From assembly GCA_028279215.1 (NCBI GenBank), contig JANQOF010000061.1:1-50795 (forward strand): a DNA stretch of 50,795 bases, read 5' to 3'. The translations under genes and the position numbers were made by a program. This document shows positions 44,401 to 50,795 of this stretch, one piece after another; position 1 is the first letter of the stretch, and every line of letters begins with the position of its first letter. This DNA comes from Pirellulales bacterium. Lineage in GTDB: Bacteria; Planctomycetota; Planctomycetia; Pirellulales; Lacipirellulaceae. A model generated the notes under the pieces. It saw only the letters and a program-made list of their open reading frames with translations. It ran no database searches and was not told the origin of the DNA.

Positions 44401-47400
44401 TACAGGGCTCGGTGGTGACGCCGGCGGCAGCCTTCATCGAGCAAGGTCTGGCGGCAGCCCGGCAAACCTTCGGCGATGGCCACCATGGAGTTCGGGATGT
44501 TTCGGTGCAAGCCGCCATGTTCCTTGCGGACGAAGGGGCTCGACTGGTGCAAGTGACCCTCGAGCCCGAAGCCGGCGGGCGGACTGAAATGGAGAGCTAT
44601 AGCTCGCCTACCGACGCCGACTCGCCCGAGTGGAATCTTCATGCCACCGCGACGCTGTTGCACGAGTCGCAGTTGCCCGACATCGAGTCGTTGGCGACCA
44701 TCGACCTCGAAGCGGTGCGCCAGCGAGTGATCGACTTGAAAACGCGGGACGAATTCTACGACATCGTCGGCGAACGCGGGTTGGTGTACGGCCCACAGTT
44801 TCAAGTGCTTGGCGACGTGGTGCGCACGCGAACCGAAGCGCTCGCCCCGATCGAAGCGCATGAGAACGTGGTGGCCGAGCTAGGCAAGTACCAACTGCAC
44901 CCTGTGCTCGGCGATGCCTGCCTGCAAACACTTGCCTCGACCGTACCACTCGAAGACGACGGCAGCTACAGTCCTTACACTTACATGCCGATCGCCGTTG
45001 GCCAAGTTCGGGTGGTGCAGCCGATCGACAACCTGGAGCAGCCCGTCTACTGCTACGCGATTCGTCGCTCCGAAGATGATGGCCCCAGCCCCGACACCAT
45101 CACCAGCGACGTCTACCTCGTCGACTTAGGCGGACGGGTGTTGGTCGAAATGCTGCAAGCCAAAGTCCAACGCATTGGGCGCGGGGCCGCCGCTGTCGAC
45201 GCGCACGAGCCGTCGGATTGGTTGTATCACTTGGAGTGGAACGACAACCCGGCGAACGGGGGCGGCGAGCCTGTGGCGGGTACCTGGCTGGTGTTTGGCG
45301 ACAGCGCCGTTGCGGCGCAGCTCGCCAAACAACTTGCTGGGGATAATCGAAATGTGATCTTGGTCGCGTCAGGTTCAGGGTATTCGCTCGAAACGAACGC
45401 TGACGGCGTGGCACAAGCTACCATCGATCCACTCGACGAATCGCAGTACGAAGAGCTAATCGGTCAAGTTGCCTCGGGCGACAGCCCGATTGCTGGCGTC
45501 GTTCATTTGTGGTCGCTCGAAGTGCCGCTATCGGAAGCCGGCGCCACACAGCCATGGAACCAGTCGTCGAAGCATGGGGTAGGGAGCGCGCTGCTCACCA
45601 TTAAGCAGCTTGCGCGATGTGGCCAGGCAACCATGCCCAGGTTGTGGTTGGCGACCTCCGGCGCGCAGGCGGTCGACGACACCGAGGCCGTGTCGGTGAC
45701 CCAAGCGCCGCTGGTCGGACTGTCGCGCGTCGCGGCGGTCGAGCACGTGGAGTTGCAGCCCACCCTGATCGATCTCGACCCCAACGCGACGACGCAATCC
45801 AGTATCGAAAGCCTCGCGACTGAACTCGCGAGCGACTCGACCGACAGCCAAGTCGCTTATCGCGGGACCACACGTTACGTCGCTCGGCTGCGGCCCGACA
45901 CGGCCAGCCGCGAAGCAGTCGCCGCTTCGAGCGGCAGTGGCGAGACGATTCCGACGAACTCTGCCTTCCAGCTTCGCATTACGAATCCTGGCTCGTTCGA
46001 TGCCCTCAAGTATGTCGCTTTCGATCGCAAGCCGATTGCGGACGACCAAGTCGAGTTTGCCGTGCATGCGGCCGGACTGAACTTCAGCGACGTACTCAAG
46101 GCGCTTGGTCTGTACCCGGGAATCAAGGATGAGATCGTCCCACTCGGAATTGAAGCGTCAGGCGTCGTGACGGCGGTTGGCGAAAAGGTCGATCGTTTCA
46201 AGGTCGGCGACGAAGTGATGGGCGTGGCTCCCTACGCATTCGCGTCGCACGCCGTGACTCGCGACTACACCTTGGTGCACAAGCCAAAGTCGATCAGCCA
46301 CGACGAAGCGTGCACCGTTCCGATCACCTTCCTCACGGCCTACTACGGGCTGGTGCGCCTGGCACATCTGCAGAGGGGCGAGCGGGTGCTGATTCATGCA
46401 GGCGCCGGTGGCGTGGGACTGGCGGCCATTCAGATTTGTCAACAGATCGGCGCCGAGGTCTACGCCACCGCTGGTAGTGACGAGAAGCGTGAGTTCCTTC
46501 GTTCGTTGGGCGTCAAGCACGTTTACAGTTCGCGGACGCTCGATTTTGCCGAGGAGATCCTCGCCGACACCGATCGCGAGGGCGTCGATGTACTGCTCAA
46601 CTCGCTGCCGGGCGAAGCGATCACCAAGAGTCTCGCGGTGCTGCGTGCCTATGGGCGGTTCCTTGAGATCGGCAAGACCGACATCTATCAAAACCGCAAG
46701 ATCGGACTGCTGCCGTTTCAGGACAACCTTTCGTACCACGCGATCGACCTCGACCGCATGTTGCGCCAACTTCCGGACTACATACGCGGACTGTTCGACG
46801 AGGTAATGCAGTTCTTCGAGCGTGGCGATTATCACCCCGAGTTGTTCACTCGGTTCGAGCTCGATGGCACGATCGACGCGTTTCGCTACATGTCGCAGCG
46901 AAAGAACATCGGCAAAGTGGTGGTCGCCATTGCTGACGGCGTCTCGACCGAGTCAGCGAACGCGGAGCCTAAGAAGCAACTGGTTCACAGCGATGGTTCG
47001 TACTTGATCACCGGTGGATTGGGCGGCCTGGGACTGCAGTTAGCCGATTGGCTGGCGGAGCAGGGCGCCGGTGGGCTGGTGATCGTGTCACGTCGCCAAC
47101 CTAACGCCGAACAGCAACAGGCGATTGCGGCGCTCGAGCAAAAGGGCACCAGGGTTTTCGCTTTACAGGCCGACGTGGTCGCTGCCGATTCGCTTACGGC
47201 CGGGCTAAAGTCGCTTCCTAAGTCGTTGCCGCCGATCCGAGGGGTGATTCACGCCGCAGGCGTGTTGGCCGATGGTGTGCTGGCCGATATGTCGCTTGAG
47301 CAACTCGATCGCGCGATGTTACCCAAAACGGTGGGCGCGTGGAATTTGCACACCGCGACGGCGGATCTTCCGCTCGACTTCTTCGTGCTCTTCTCGTCGG

Positions 47401-48932
47401 TGGCTGCCATGCTCGGTTCGCCGGGGCAGGGCAACTACGCGGCCGGCAACGCCACGCTTGATGCATTGGCCCACTACCGTCGCAGCAGGGGCATGCCGGC
47501 GATCAGCATCAACTGGGGCCCGTGGGCCGGCAGCGGTATGGCCGCTGACACCTTTGCCGATACCGATCGTCAGGCGGGCATCCAATCACGCGGCATGGAT
47601 CTACTGCCAGCCGATAAGAGCTTGCGAATGCTCGGCGAATTGATCGCCGCTGGCACCACGCAAACCACCGTTATGGACGTATACTGGGATGCCCTGCTAC
47701 GGTTGCTTGGCAGCCGGCGGTTGAGTGCCCTGGACGACTTGGCCGACGAGCATAGCGACGGCGAGTTGAGCGCGTCTACAGTCGATCACGAGTTCCGCAG
47801 TCAGTTCTTCGAGACCGAAGCGACTGGGCGCGTACCGCTTGTCCGCGACTACATCCAGTCGGAACTCGCTCGCATCATGAGTTTCGAACCCGATCAGCTC
47901 GATGTCGATCAACCGCTGACCGCGTTCGGGCTCGACTCGTTAATGGCGCTGGAACTGAAGAACAACCTCGAAGCGCGACTCGACTTCACCCTGCCCATGG
48001 CGAAGTTGCTCGAAGGCCCGAGTATCGCTTCGCTCGCGGTCGATACCGTTGGCCTGCTGACGGGCGACGGAGCCGATGCGCCGCGGCAGGCGAGCGTCGC
48101 CGACGGTTGGAACCCGTTGGTGAAGTTGCGCGACGGAGCGGCCGCCGAGCCGCTGGTGTTGCTGCCAGCGCTCGGTGGAGACGCCGGGTGTTACACCGAA
48201 CTGGTGCAGCATTTGTCGATCGATCGTCCTGTAATGGCGTTTCGCCCTCGCGGCATCGACGACGCCAACCCGCCGCACAACGACATGCAATCGTTGGCGG
48301 TCGACTATGCTGCGGCCGTGCGGCAGTTGCAACCGACGGGGCCGTACTACATCGCTGGCTGGTCTGCCGGCGGCGTCACCGCGTTTGCGATTGCCGAGCA
48401 ACTGATGGCCGACGGCGCGCCGGTGAAGTTGCTTGCCCTGTTCGATACGCCGCTGCCTACGATCTATCGCGACATCGACATCGACGACGATGCTCGCTTC
48501 CTGTGCGATATGGTTCGCTTCACCAATCGCTTCGCCGGCACCAACATCGAGCTATCGATCGACGAGTTGGAGCAACTCTCGCCTGATGAGCGGTTCGCCA
48601 GCGCGCTCGCCCAGGCACGCAGTCAAGGAATGTTCCCGCCGAGCGTCAGCGACGAGTACGTCCAGCGAATGGTCGCTGTGGGCGAAGGACTCATTCGTGC
48701 GAGTAAGTCCTACGCGCCTCAACCGATCGATTTGACGATGCAACTCTTCCAGCCGACCGTGAGCGGTGGACTCGAAGACATCACGCAGCACGAACTGCCA
48801 GAAGACAACGGGTGGAACAGCCTCGTCGGCCAGACAGTGCACCGCACGGCGATTCCTGGCGACCACTTCACGATGATGACCGGCAAGGGGGCTAAGGAAC
48901 TGGCCGCCCTTCTCGACAAGCTGCTGGCCTAG
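41460..48932 (+). CDS. Single-module fully reducing type I polyketide synthase with thioesterase
   Basis: 2490 residues from the ATG at 41460 (a TTG at 41457 is not needed). Domain order is KS-AT-DH-KR(structural)-ER-KR-ACP-TE. KS (about 31-455) has DTACSS with Cys204, EAHGTGT with His339 and NIGH with His379. AT (585-890) has Ser678 in GHSVGE and HAFH at 778-781, the malonyl-CoA type. DH (948-1230) has His979 in H-x3-G-x4-P and Asp1152. ER (about 1510-1835) has HAGAGGVGLA. KR (about 1845-2030) has GGLGGLG, Ser1980 and Tyr1993. ACP has Ser2160. TE (2220-2490) has Ser2302 in GWSAGG and His2469. All catalytic residues are present. There is no loading or methyltransferase domain, so an iterative, reduced (fatty-acid-like) product is inferred. 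Confidence 0.95.
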   Translation: MSDLAKRMASLSPAQRKLLEQRLAGQKSQAEPIAIVGMSCRFAGANSLAAYWRVINEGIGAVSEVPNDRWSLDELYDPTGTQPGKMFTKWGGFVDNIDQFDPQFFGIAPREASRMDPQQRLLLEVAWEAMENAGIPADQLSGTKTGVYIGIGGSDYSKVPSQYSDYYEQIDAHVGTGNALSIAANRISYIFDFHGPSAAVDTACSSASLAIHLAVESLRRRECSAALAGGVNAIITPETTIAFSKARMLSPEGKCRPFDASANGYVRGEGCGLVLLKRLADAQRDGDQVLAVIRATSVNQDGRTSGISAPNGQLQQECIRAAHAQAGVSAADISYVEAHGTGTPLGDPIEMQALCEVFKRTGDNDTPVHVTSVKANIGHTETVSGAAGLIKAVLLMQHEVVVPQLHLESLNPHVSLDGSRIVLPTERTAWPASMGRRLAGISSFGFGGTNTHILIEAPSASAPEAPSPVTPRVATGASQNGEAESSSLNAIPRRRHVMKLSGRTGAAVEQQAAQFAEFLSDHPEAALADVCYSANTGRSDFNHRAAIACDSRESLHKGLTTLAVGKASPSVKRGQLKGITRPKVAMLFTGQGSQYPQMGRELYQTEPVFRAAIDECNEILRTGLTESLLTVLFPNTSEDEELINETGFTQPALFALEYAVARLWRSWGVEPSILLGHSVGEYVAATIAECMTLNEGLGLISERARLMQQISLPGKMAVIFAPEQEVAARLAGKEQLVAIAAVNGPENTVISGDADTIDALVDQFETAGIGLQRLVVSHAFHSPLMDEMLDDFERFAAGIDFQPPKIFLVSNLTGQLMTDAPTAQYWRDHVRNAVRFVDGLQRVAESKANILLEVGPTASLLGMAKRFLSDGEIATIASLRKGQDADQTMASAVSDMYTAGAKIDWRNRDRYLSAKRVLLPGYPFNRERYWFDLDESARGVARHRSIGHPLLGTRVPSVWANAVHEAVVDAHTPSYLVDHQVQGSVVTPAAAFIEQGLAAARQTFGDGHHGVRDVSVQAAMFLADEGARLVQVTLEPEAGGRTEMESYSSPTDADSPEWNLHATATLLHESQLPDIESLATIDLEAVRQRVIDLKTRDEFYDIVGERGLVYGPQFQVLGDVVRTRTEALAPIEAHENVVAELGKYQLHPVLGDACLQTLASTVPLEDDGSYSPYTYMPIAVGQVRVVQPIDNLEQPVYCYAIRRSEDDGPSPDTITSDVYLVDLGGRVLVEMLQAKVQRIGRGAAAVDAHEPSDWLYHLEWNDNPANGGGEPVAGTWLVFGDSAVAAQLAKQLAGDNRNVILVASGSGYSLETNADGVAQATIDPLDESQYEELIGQVASGDSPIAGVVHLWSLEVPLSEAGATQPWNQSSKHGVGSALLTIKQLARCGQATMPRLWLATSGAQAVDDTEAVSVTQAPLVGLSRVAAVEHVELQPTLIDLDPNATTQSSIESLATELASDSTDSQVAYRGTTRYVARLRPDTASREAVAASSGSGETIPTNSAFQLRITNPGSFDALKYVAFDRKPIADDQVEFAVHAAGLNFSDVLKALGLYPGIKDEIVPLGIEASGVVTAVGEKVDRFKVGDEVMGVAPYAFASHAVTRDYTLVHKPKSISHDEACTVPITFLTAYYGLVRLAHLQRGERVLIHAGAGGVGLAAIQICQQIGAEVYATAGSDEKREFLRSLGVKHVYSSRTLDFAEEILADTDREGVDVLLNSLPGEAITKSLAVLRAYGRFLEIGKTDIYQNRKIGLLPFQDNLSYHAIDLDRMLRQLPDYIRGLFDEVMQFFERGDYHPELFTRFELDGTIDAFRYMSQRKNIGKVVVAIADGVSTESANAEPKKQLVHSDGSYLITGGLGGLGLQLADWLAEQGAGGLVIVSRRQPNAEQQQAIAALEQKGTRVFALQADVVAADSLTAGLKSLPKSLPPIRGVIHAAGVLADGVLADMSLEQLDRAMLPKTVGAWNLHTATADLPLDFFVLFSSVAAMLGSPGQGNYAAGNATLDALAHYRRSRGMPAISINWGPWAGSGMAADTFADTDRQAGIQSRGMDLLPADKSLRMLGELIAAGTTQTTVMDVYWDALLRLLGSRRLSALDDLADEHSDGELSASTVDHEFRSQFFETEATGRVPLVRDYIQSELARIMSFEPDQLDVDQPLTAFGLDSLMALELKNNLEARLDFTLPMAKLLEGPSIASLAVDTVGLLTGDGADAPRQASVADGWNPLVKLRDGAAAEPLVLLPALGGDAGCYTELVQHLSIDRPVMAFRPRGIDDANPPHNDMQSLAVDYAAAVRQLQPTGPYYIAGWSAGGVTAFAIAEQLMADGAPVKLLALFDTPLPTIYRDIDIDDDARFLCDMVRFTNRFAGTNIELSIDELEQLSPDERFASALAQARSQGMFPPSVSDEYVQRMVAVGEGLIRASKSYAPQPIDLTMQLFQPTVSGGLEDITQHELPEDNGWNSLVGQTVHRTAIPGDHFTMMTGKGAKELAALLDKLLA

Positions 48933-49042
48933 GCCACACGCATGGCTAGCACTGCCAGCATTCTGTGCCCGCAAGCACTGCTGTTGCCTCGTTTCGGCGG
49001 TTACCGATAATTGCGTGGCGTATTCGCCACGTCCTCGGACCA

Positions 49043-49942
49043 ATGCTCATGTTCATTCTTGCTGAAACTACGCCATCCACCGAACCTCTACACGTCGACG
49101 CGGCCAACAAGCTGCTTAGCTTCAATCTAAGACTCTCCAGCGAAGAATGGGTCGCGCTGGCCCAGTACTACGGGCTGCGTGTGGCGTTCGTGCTGGTGTT
49201 GTTGATCCTGGCCTGGACCATCGCCGGCTGGGCGTCACATGCGGTCAAGGTGAGCCTTCGCCGCTTGCGATTCGATGAAACGCTCACGCTGTTTCTCGCC
49301 AAGCTTGCGTGGTGGGGCGTCATTCTGCTCGCGGCCCTGGCGTGCCTGTCGAAGTTCGGCGTCGAGACGACTAGCTTCGCCGCGGTGATCGGTGCGGCCG
49401 GCCTTGCCGTGGGCCTTGCGTTTCAAGGCACCCTGTCGAACTTCGCCGCCGGCGCGATGCTTCTGATCTTTCGCCCGTTCAAAGTGGGTGATGTCGTGAA
49501 CGTCGCCGACAACCTTGGCAAAGTACACGAGATCGAGTTGTTCTCGACCACGATCGACACGTTCGACAATCGTCGCATCATTGTACCCAATGGCAAAATC
49601 TATGGTTCGGTGATCGAGAACATCACCTTCCACTCTCAGCGCCGCGTCGACGTCGACGTAGGAGTGGGCTACGCTGCCGACATCGACGAAACCCGTCGCG
49701 TGTTGGGTGAAGCAGCCCGAGCAGCCGAGGGCATCGTGCTCGACCCCGAACCGGCAATCATCTTGATGGGCCTGGGCGGCTCAAGCGTCGACTGGTCGGT
49801 ACGAGTGTGGGGAGCAACCTCCGATTATCTCGACATCAAACAAAGCCTCCTCCGCGAAGTAAAGAACCAACTCGACGCCGCGGACATTGAGATCCCCTTT
49901 CCGCAGTTGGATGTGCATATGGATCAGGTGGGGGCGGGGTAG
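49043..49942 (+). CDS. MscS-family mechanosensitive channel
   Basis: 299 residues from the ATG at 49043 (another ATG at 49049). Hydrophobic helices lie near residues 40-60 and 80-100. The pore helix ETTSFAAVIGAAGLAVGLAF and LSNFAAGAMLLIFRPFKVGD (about 110-150) is the MscS signature, with a Gly/Ala-packed pore. The C-terminal cytoplasmic cage domain follows, including VDVDVGVGYAADIDETRRVL. It opens under membrane tension to release solutes. The length fits a minimal MscS (YnaI/MscS size). It is 110 bases after the PKS and the gap holds no clear terminator, but the function does not suggest a link. Confidence 0.93.
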   Translation: MLMFILAETTPSTEPLHVDAANKLLSFNLRLSSEEWVALAQYYGLRVAFVLVLLILAWTIAGWASHAVKVSLRRLRFDETLTLFLAKLAWWGVILLAALACLSKFGVETTSFAAVIGAAGLAVGLAFQGTLSNFAAGAMLLIFRPFKVGDVVNVADNLGKVHEIELFSTTIDTFDNRRIIVPNGKIYGSVIENITFHSQRRVDVDVGVGYAADIDETRRVLGEAARAAEGIVLDPEPAIILMGLGGSSVDWSVRVWGATSDYLDIKQSLLREVKNQLDAADIEIPFPQLDVHMDQVGAG

Positions 49943-50378
49943 ATACTTGCTTTATGCTGTTTCATGCTGCAGCTCAGTTACTTGCTTCCCACGTCCGACA
50001 GCGGTGCCCCAAAATCGCCGGCGGCCTCAAGTGCGGTGGGATTTCGCCGCCCTAGTTTCTTGGGCCTTGTTCTTGGGGCCCGGCTGGGACGTGGTGGTTG
50101 AGTGGGGGCGGTGAGTTGGGGTTCCAGGGTTAACAAGACTCCTAACGAGAGTATCTAGCCATCCCCGCGATTCTCTGCTTGTTCGCTACCCTGCGCCGGT
50201 TCCGCACACTTTCGTGCGGCAGCGGTGGGCGGGCTGGTTAGCATGTAGTGGATATGCCGTATGGCGCGGTGTTTGCTGGATGTTAGCCGCGGATAAGCAC
50301 CGATGAACACAGACTTTCCTCATTCGCGAAGGTCCGCGTCATCCGTGGCTAGAATCCAGCGCAGAACTGTTAACCACC
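49943..50378. other. Intergenic region after the MscS gene
   Basis: No supportable gene is seen here. The open frames are short and have no family resemblance. The last part contains the inverted-repeat element at 50284-50351, just before the 3' end of the XRE regulator gene, which is read from the other strand. Confidence 0.55.
50284..50351. repeat. 68-base element with terminal inverted repeats
   Basis: TAGCCGCGGAT (50284-50294) and ATCCGTGGCTA (50341-50351) are inverted repeats with one mismatch. Between them lies GCACCGATGAACACAGACTT and a CATTCGCG...CCGCGTC segment. From memory, similar 'CGGATGAACACGGAT' type sequences are scattered in intergenic DNA of planctomycetes and related phyla. 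It is probably a dispersed small palindromic repeat. Confidence 0.5.
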
Positions 50379-50588
50379 TTAGTCCGGAAAAAGCTCCGAG
50401 ATTTCCACCTTCAATGCCTTGGCAAGAGAGGCGATCACCAGCAATGTCGGGTTCCGTTCACCCCGTTCCACGCCGCCAATGTAGGTCCAGTGCCGTTTCG
50501 ACCGCGCGGCAAGCTCCTCCTGGCTCCAACCCCGGTCTGTGCGGAGTTGGCGGACCCGAGCGCCGAATTTTTTCTTCACCGACCTCAC
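50379..50588 (-). CDS. XRE-family helix-turn-helix protein
   Basis: 69 residues, essentially a single HTH_3 domain: FGARVRQLRTDRGWSQEELA, then ARSKRHWTYIGGVERGERNP and TLLVIASLAKALKVEISELF. The recognition region has Trp-Thr-Tyr-Ile, and the C-terminal LFPD is typical of small Cro/CI-like regulators. It may be a free-standing repressor. No toxin partner is visible on either side. The sequence upstream (50589-50795) is gene-free except for a possible partial start at 50771. Confidence 0.88.
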   Translation of the reverse strand: MRSVKKKFGARVRQLRTDRGWSQEELAARSKRHWTYIGGVERGERNPTLLVIASLAKALKVEISELFPD

Positions 50589-50770
50589 ACCCGAATCAAA
50601 GCGTGATACAGTCGATGAGAACAGAGATTATAAGTATTACTTTGGGCGGAGGGGAAGCTCGGCAACGAAAAGCTGCGGTTGTGCGAGCCAAGCAGAATGA
50701 ATGTTGCTGAATAACCTGAAATCTAGCGCTCGAAAATCATAACGCCATTTTCCTTCTATTGGATAATCCC

Positions 50771-50795
50771 ATGGACAACTTAAGAAACGTCCTGC
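50771..50795 (+). CDS. Possible start of a gene cut by the window edge
   Basis: An ATG at 50771 opens a frame reading MDNLRNVL to the end of the window without a stop. It points away from the XRE gene, with 180 bases between them that hold nothing else. Eight codons are too few to recognise a product and no ribosome binding site is clear, so this is only a pointer to the next gene. Confidence 0.2.

Noticed and set aside
43416-44861. 481-codon open frame antisense to the PKS
   Set aside because: The sense strand encodes contiguous AT and DH domains with intact motifs. The antisense product is His/Arg-rich and has no domain.
1-50795. CRISPR array, prophage or integrated plasmid
   Set aside because: No regularly spaced direct repeats, Cas genes, integrase, transposase or phage structural genes are seen, and the tRNA-Gly gene has no adjacent integrase or duplicated end.

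Overview
The window looks like a chromosomal segment of a planctomycete, most likely of the Pirellulales type. This is inferred from gene content and style, not from a marker gene. The evidence is moderately GC-rich DNA, many short operons on both strands, a SpoVG protein with an added zinc ribbon, TolC-like proteins with lipoprotein signals, tandem ClpP genes beside trigger factor, several large exported proteins without known domains, a Uma2 protein and a large modular PKS. There is no rRNA, no CRISPR array, no intact insertion sequence and no recognisable prophage. One tRNA gene, tRNA-Gly(GCC), is present.

Layout. 1-435 is gene-free. 436-7895 holds a coiled-coil membrane protein, a large exported protein of unknown function, a TolC-family lipoprotein and a WYL-type regulator that overlaps the TolC gene. 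7989-11389 holds housekeeping genes: thymidylate kinase, a DUF368 membrane protein (convergent), ispE and spoVG. 11386-17282 (minus strand) is a type I secretion/efflux operon: winged-helix regulator, ABC exporter, HlyD-type adaptor, then TolC-like protein. 17557-22730 holds a DUF481 barrel-like protein, a hotdog-fold protein, an Hsp20 chaperone with its own terminator, and a second large exported protein that is a diverged paralogue of the one at 2460. 22759-25925 (minus) is a protein quality-control cluster: tRNA-Gly, trigger factor, ClpP, ClpP. 26078-35346 (minus) holds two small membrane proteins, an M28/glutaminyl-cyclase-like lipoprotein, a TlpA-like thioredoxin, a LOG-family protein, a beta-CASP metallo-hydrolase, a stand-alone prepilin-peptidase N-terminal domain, a UbiD decarboxylase and a methyltransferase-like protein. 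35481-41249 (plus) holds two Gfo/Idh/MocA oxidoreductases, a membrane protein, Uma2, a cupin, a GT2 glycosyltransferase and an FkbM methyltransferase. 41460-48932 is a single-module, fully reducing type I PKS with its own thioesterase, followed by an MscS channel and an XRE regulator.

The most interesting items are the ABC exporter at 14672-16801, the PKS and the paralogue pair. The exporter's nucleotide-binding domain keeps Walker A, the LSGGQ signature and the Walker B aspartate, but it has lost the catalytic glutamate, the switch histidine, the Q-loop glutamine and the D-loop aspartate. The PKS is complete and apparently stands alone next to sugar and methyl transferases. The paralogue pair shares a C-terminal region with no domain that I recognise. 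All calls rest on reading the sequence; no database search was run.
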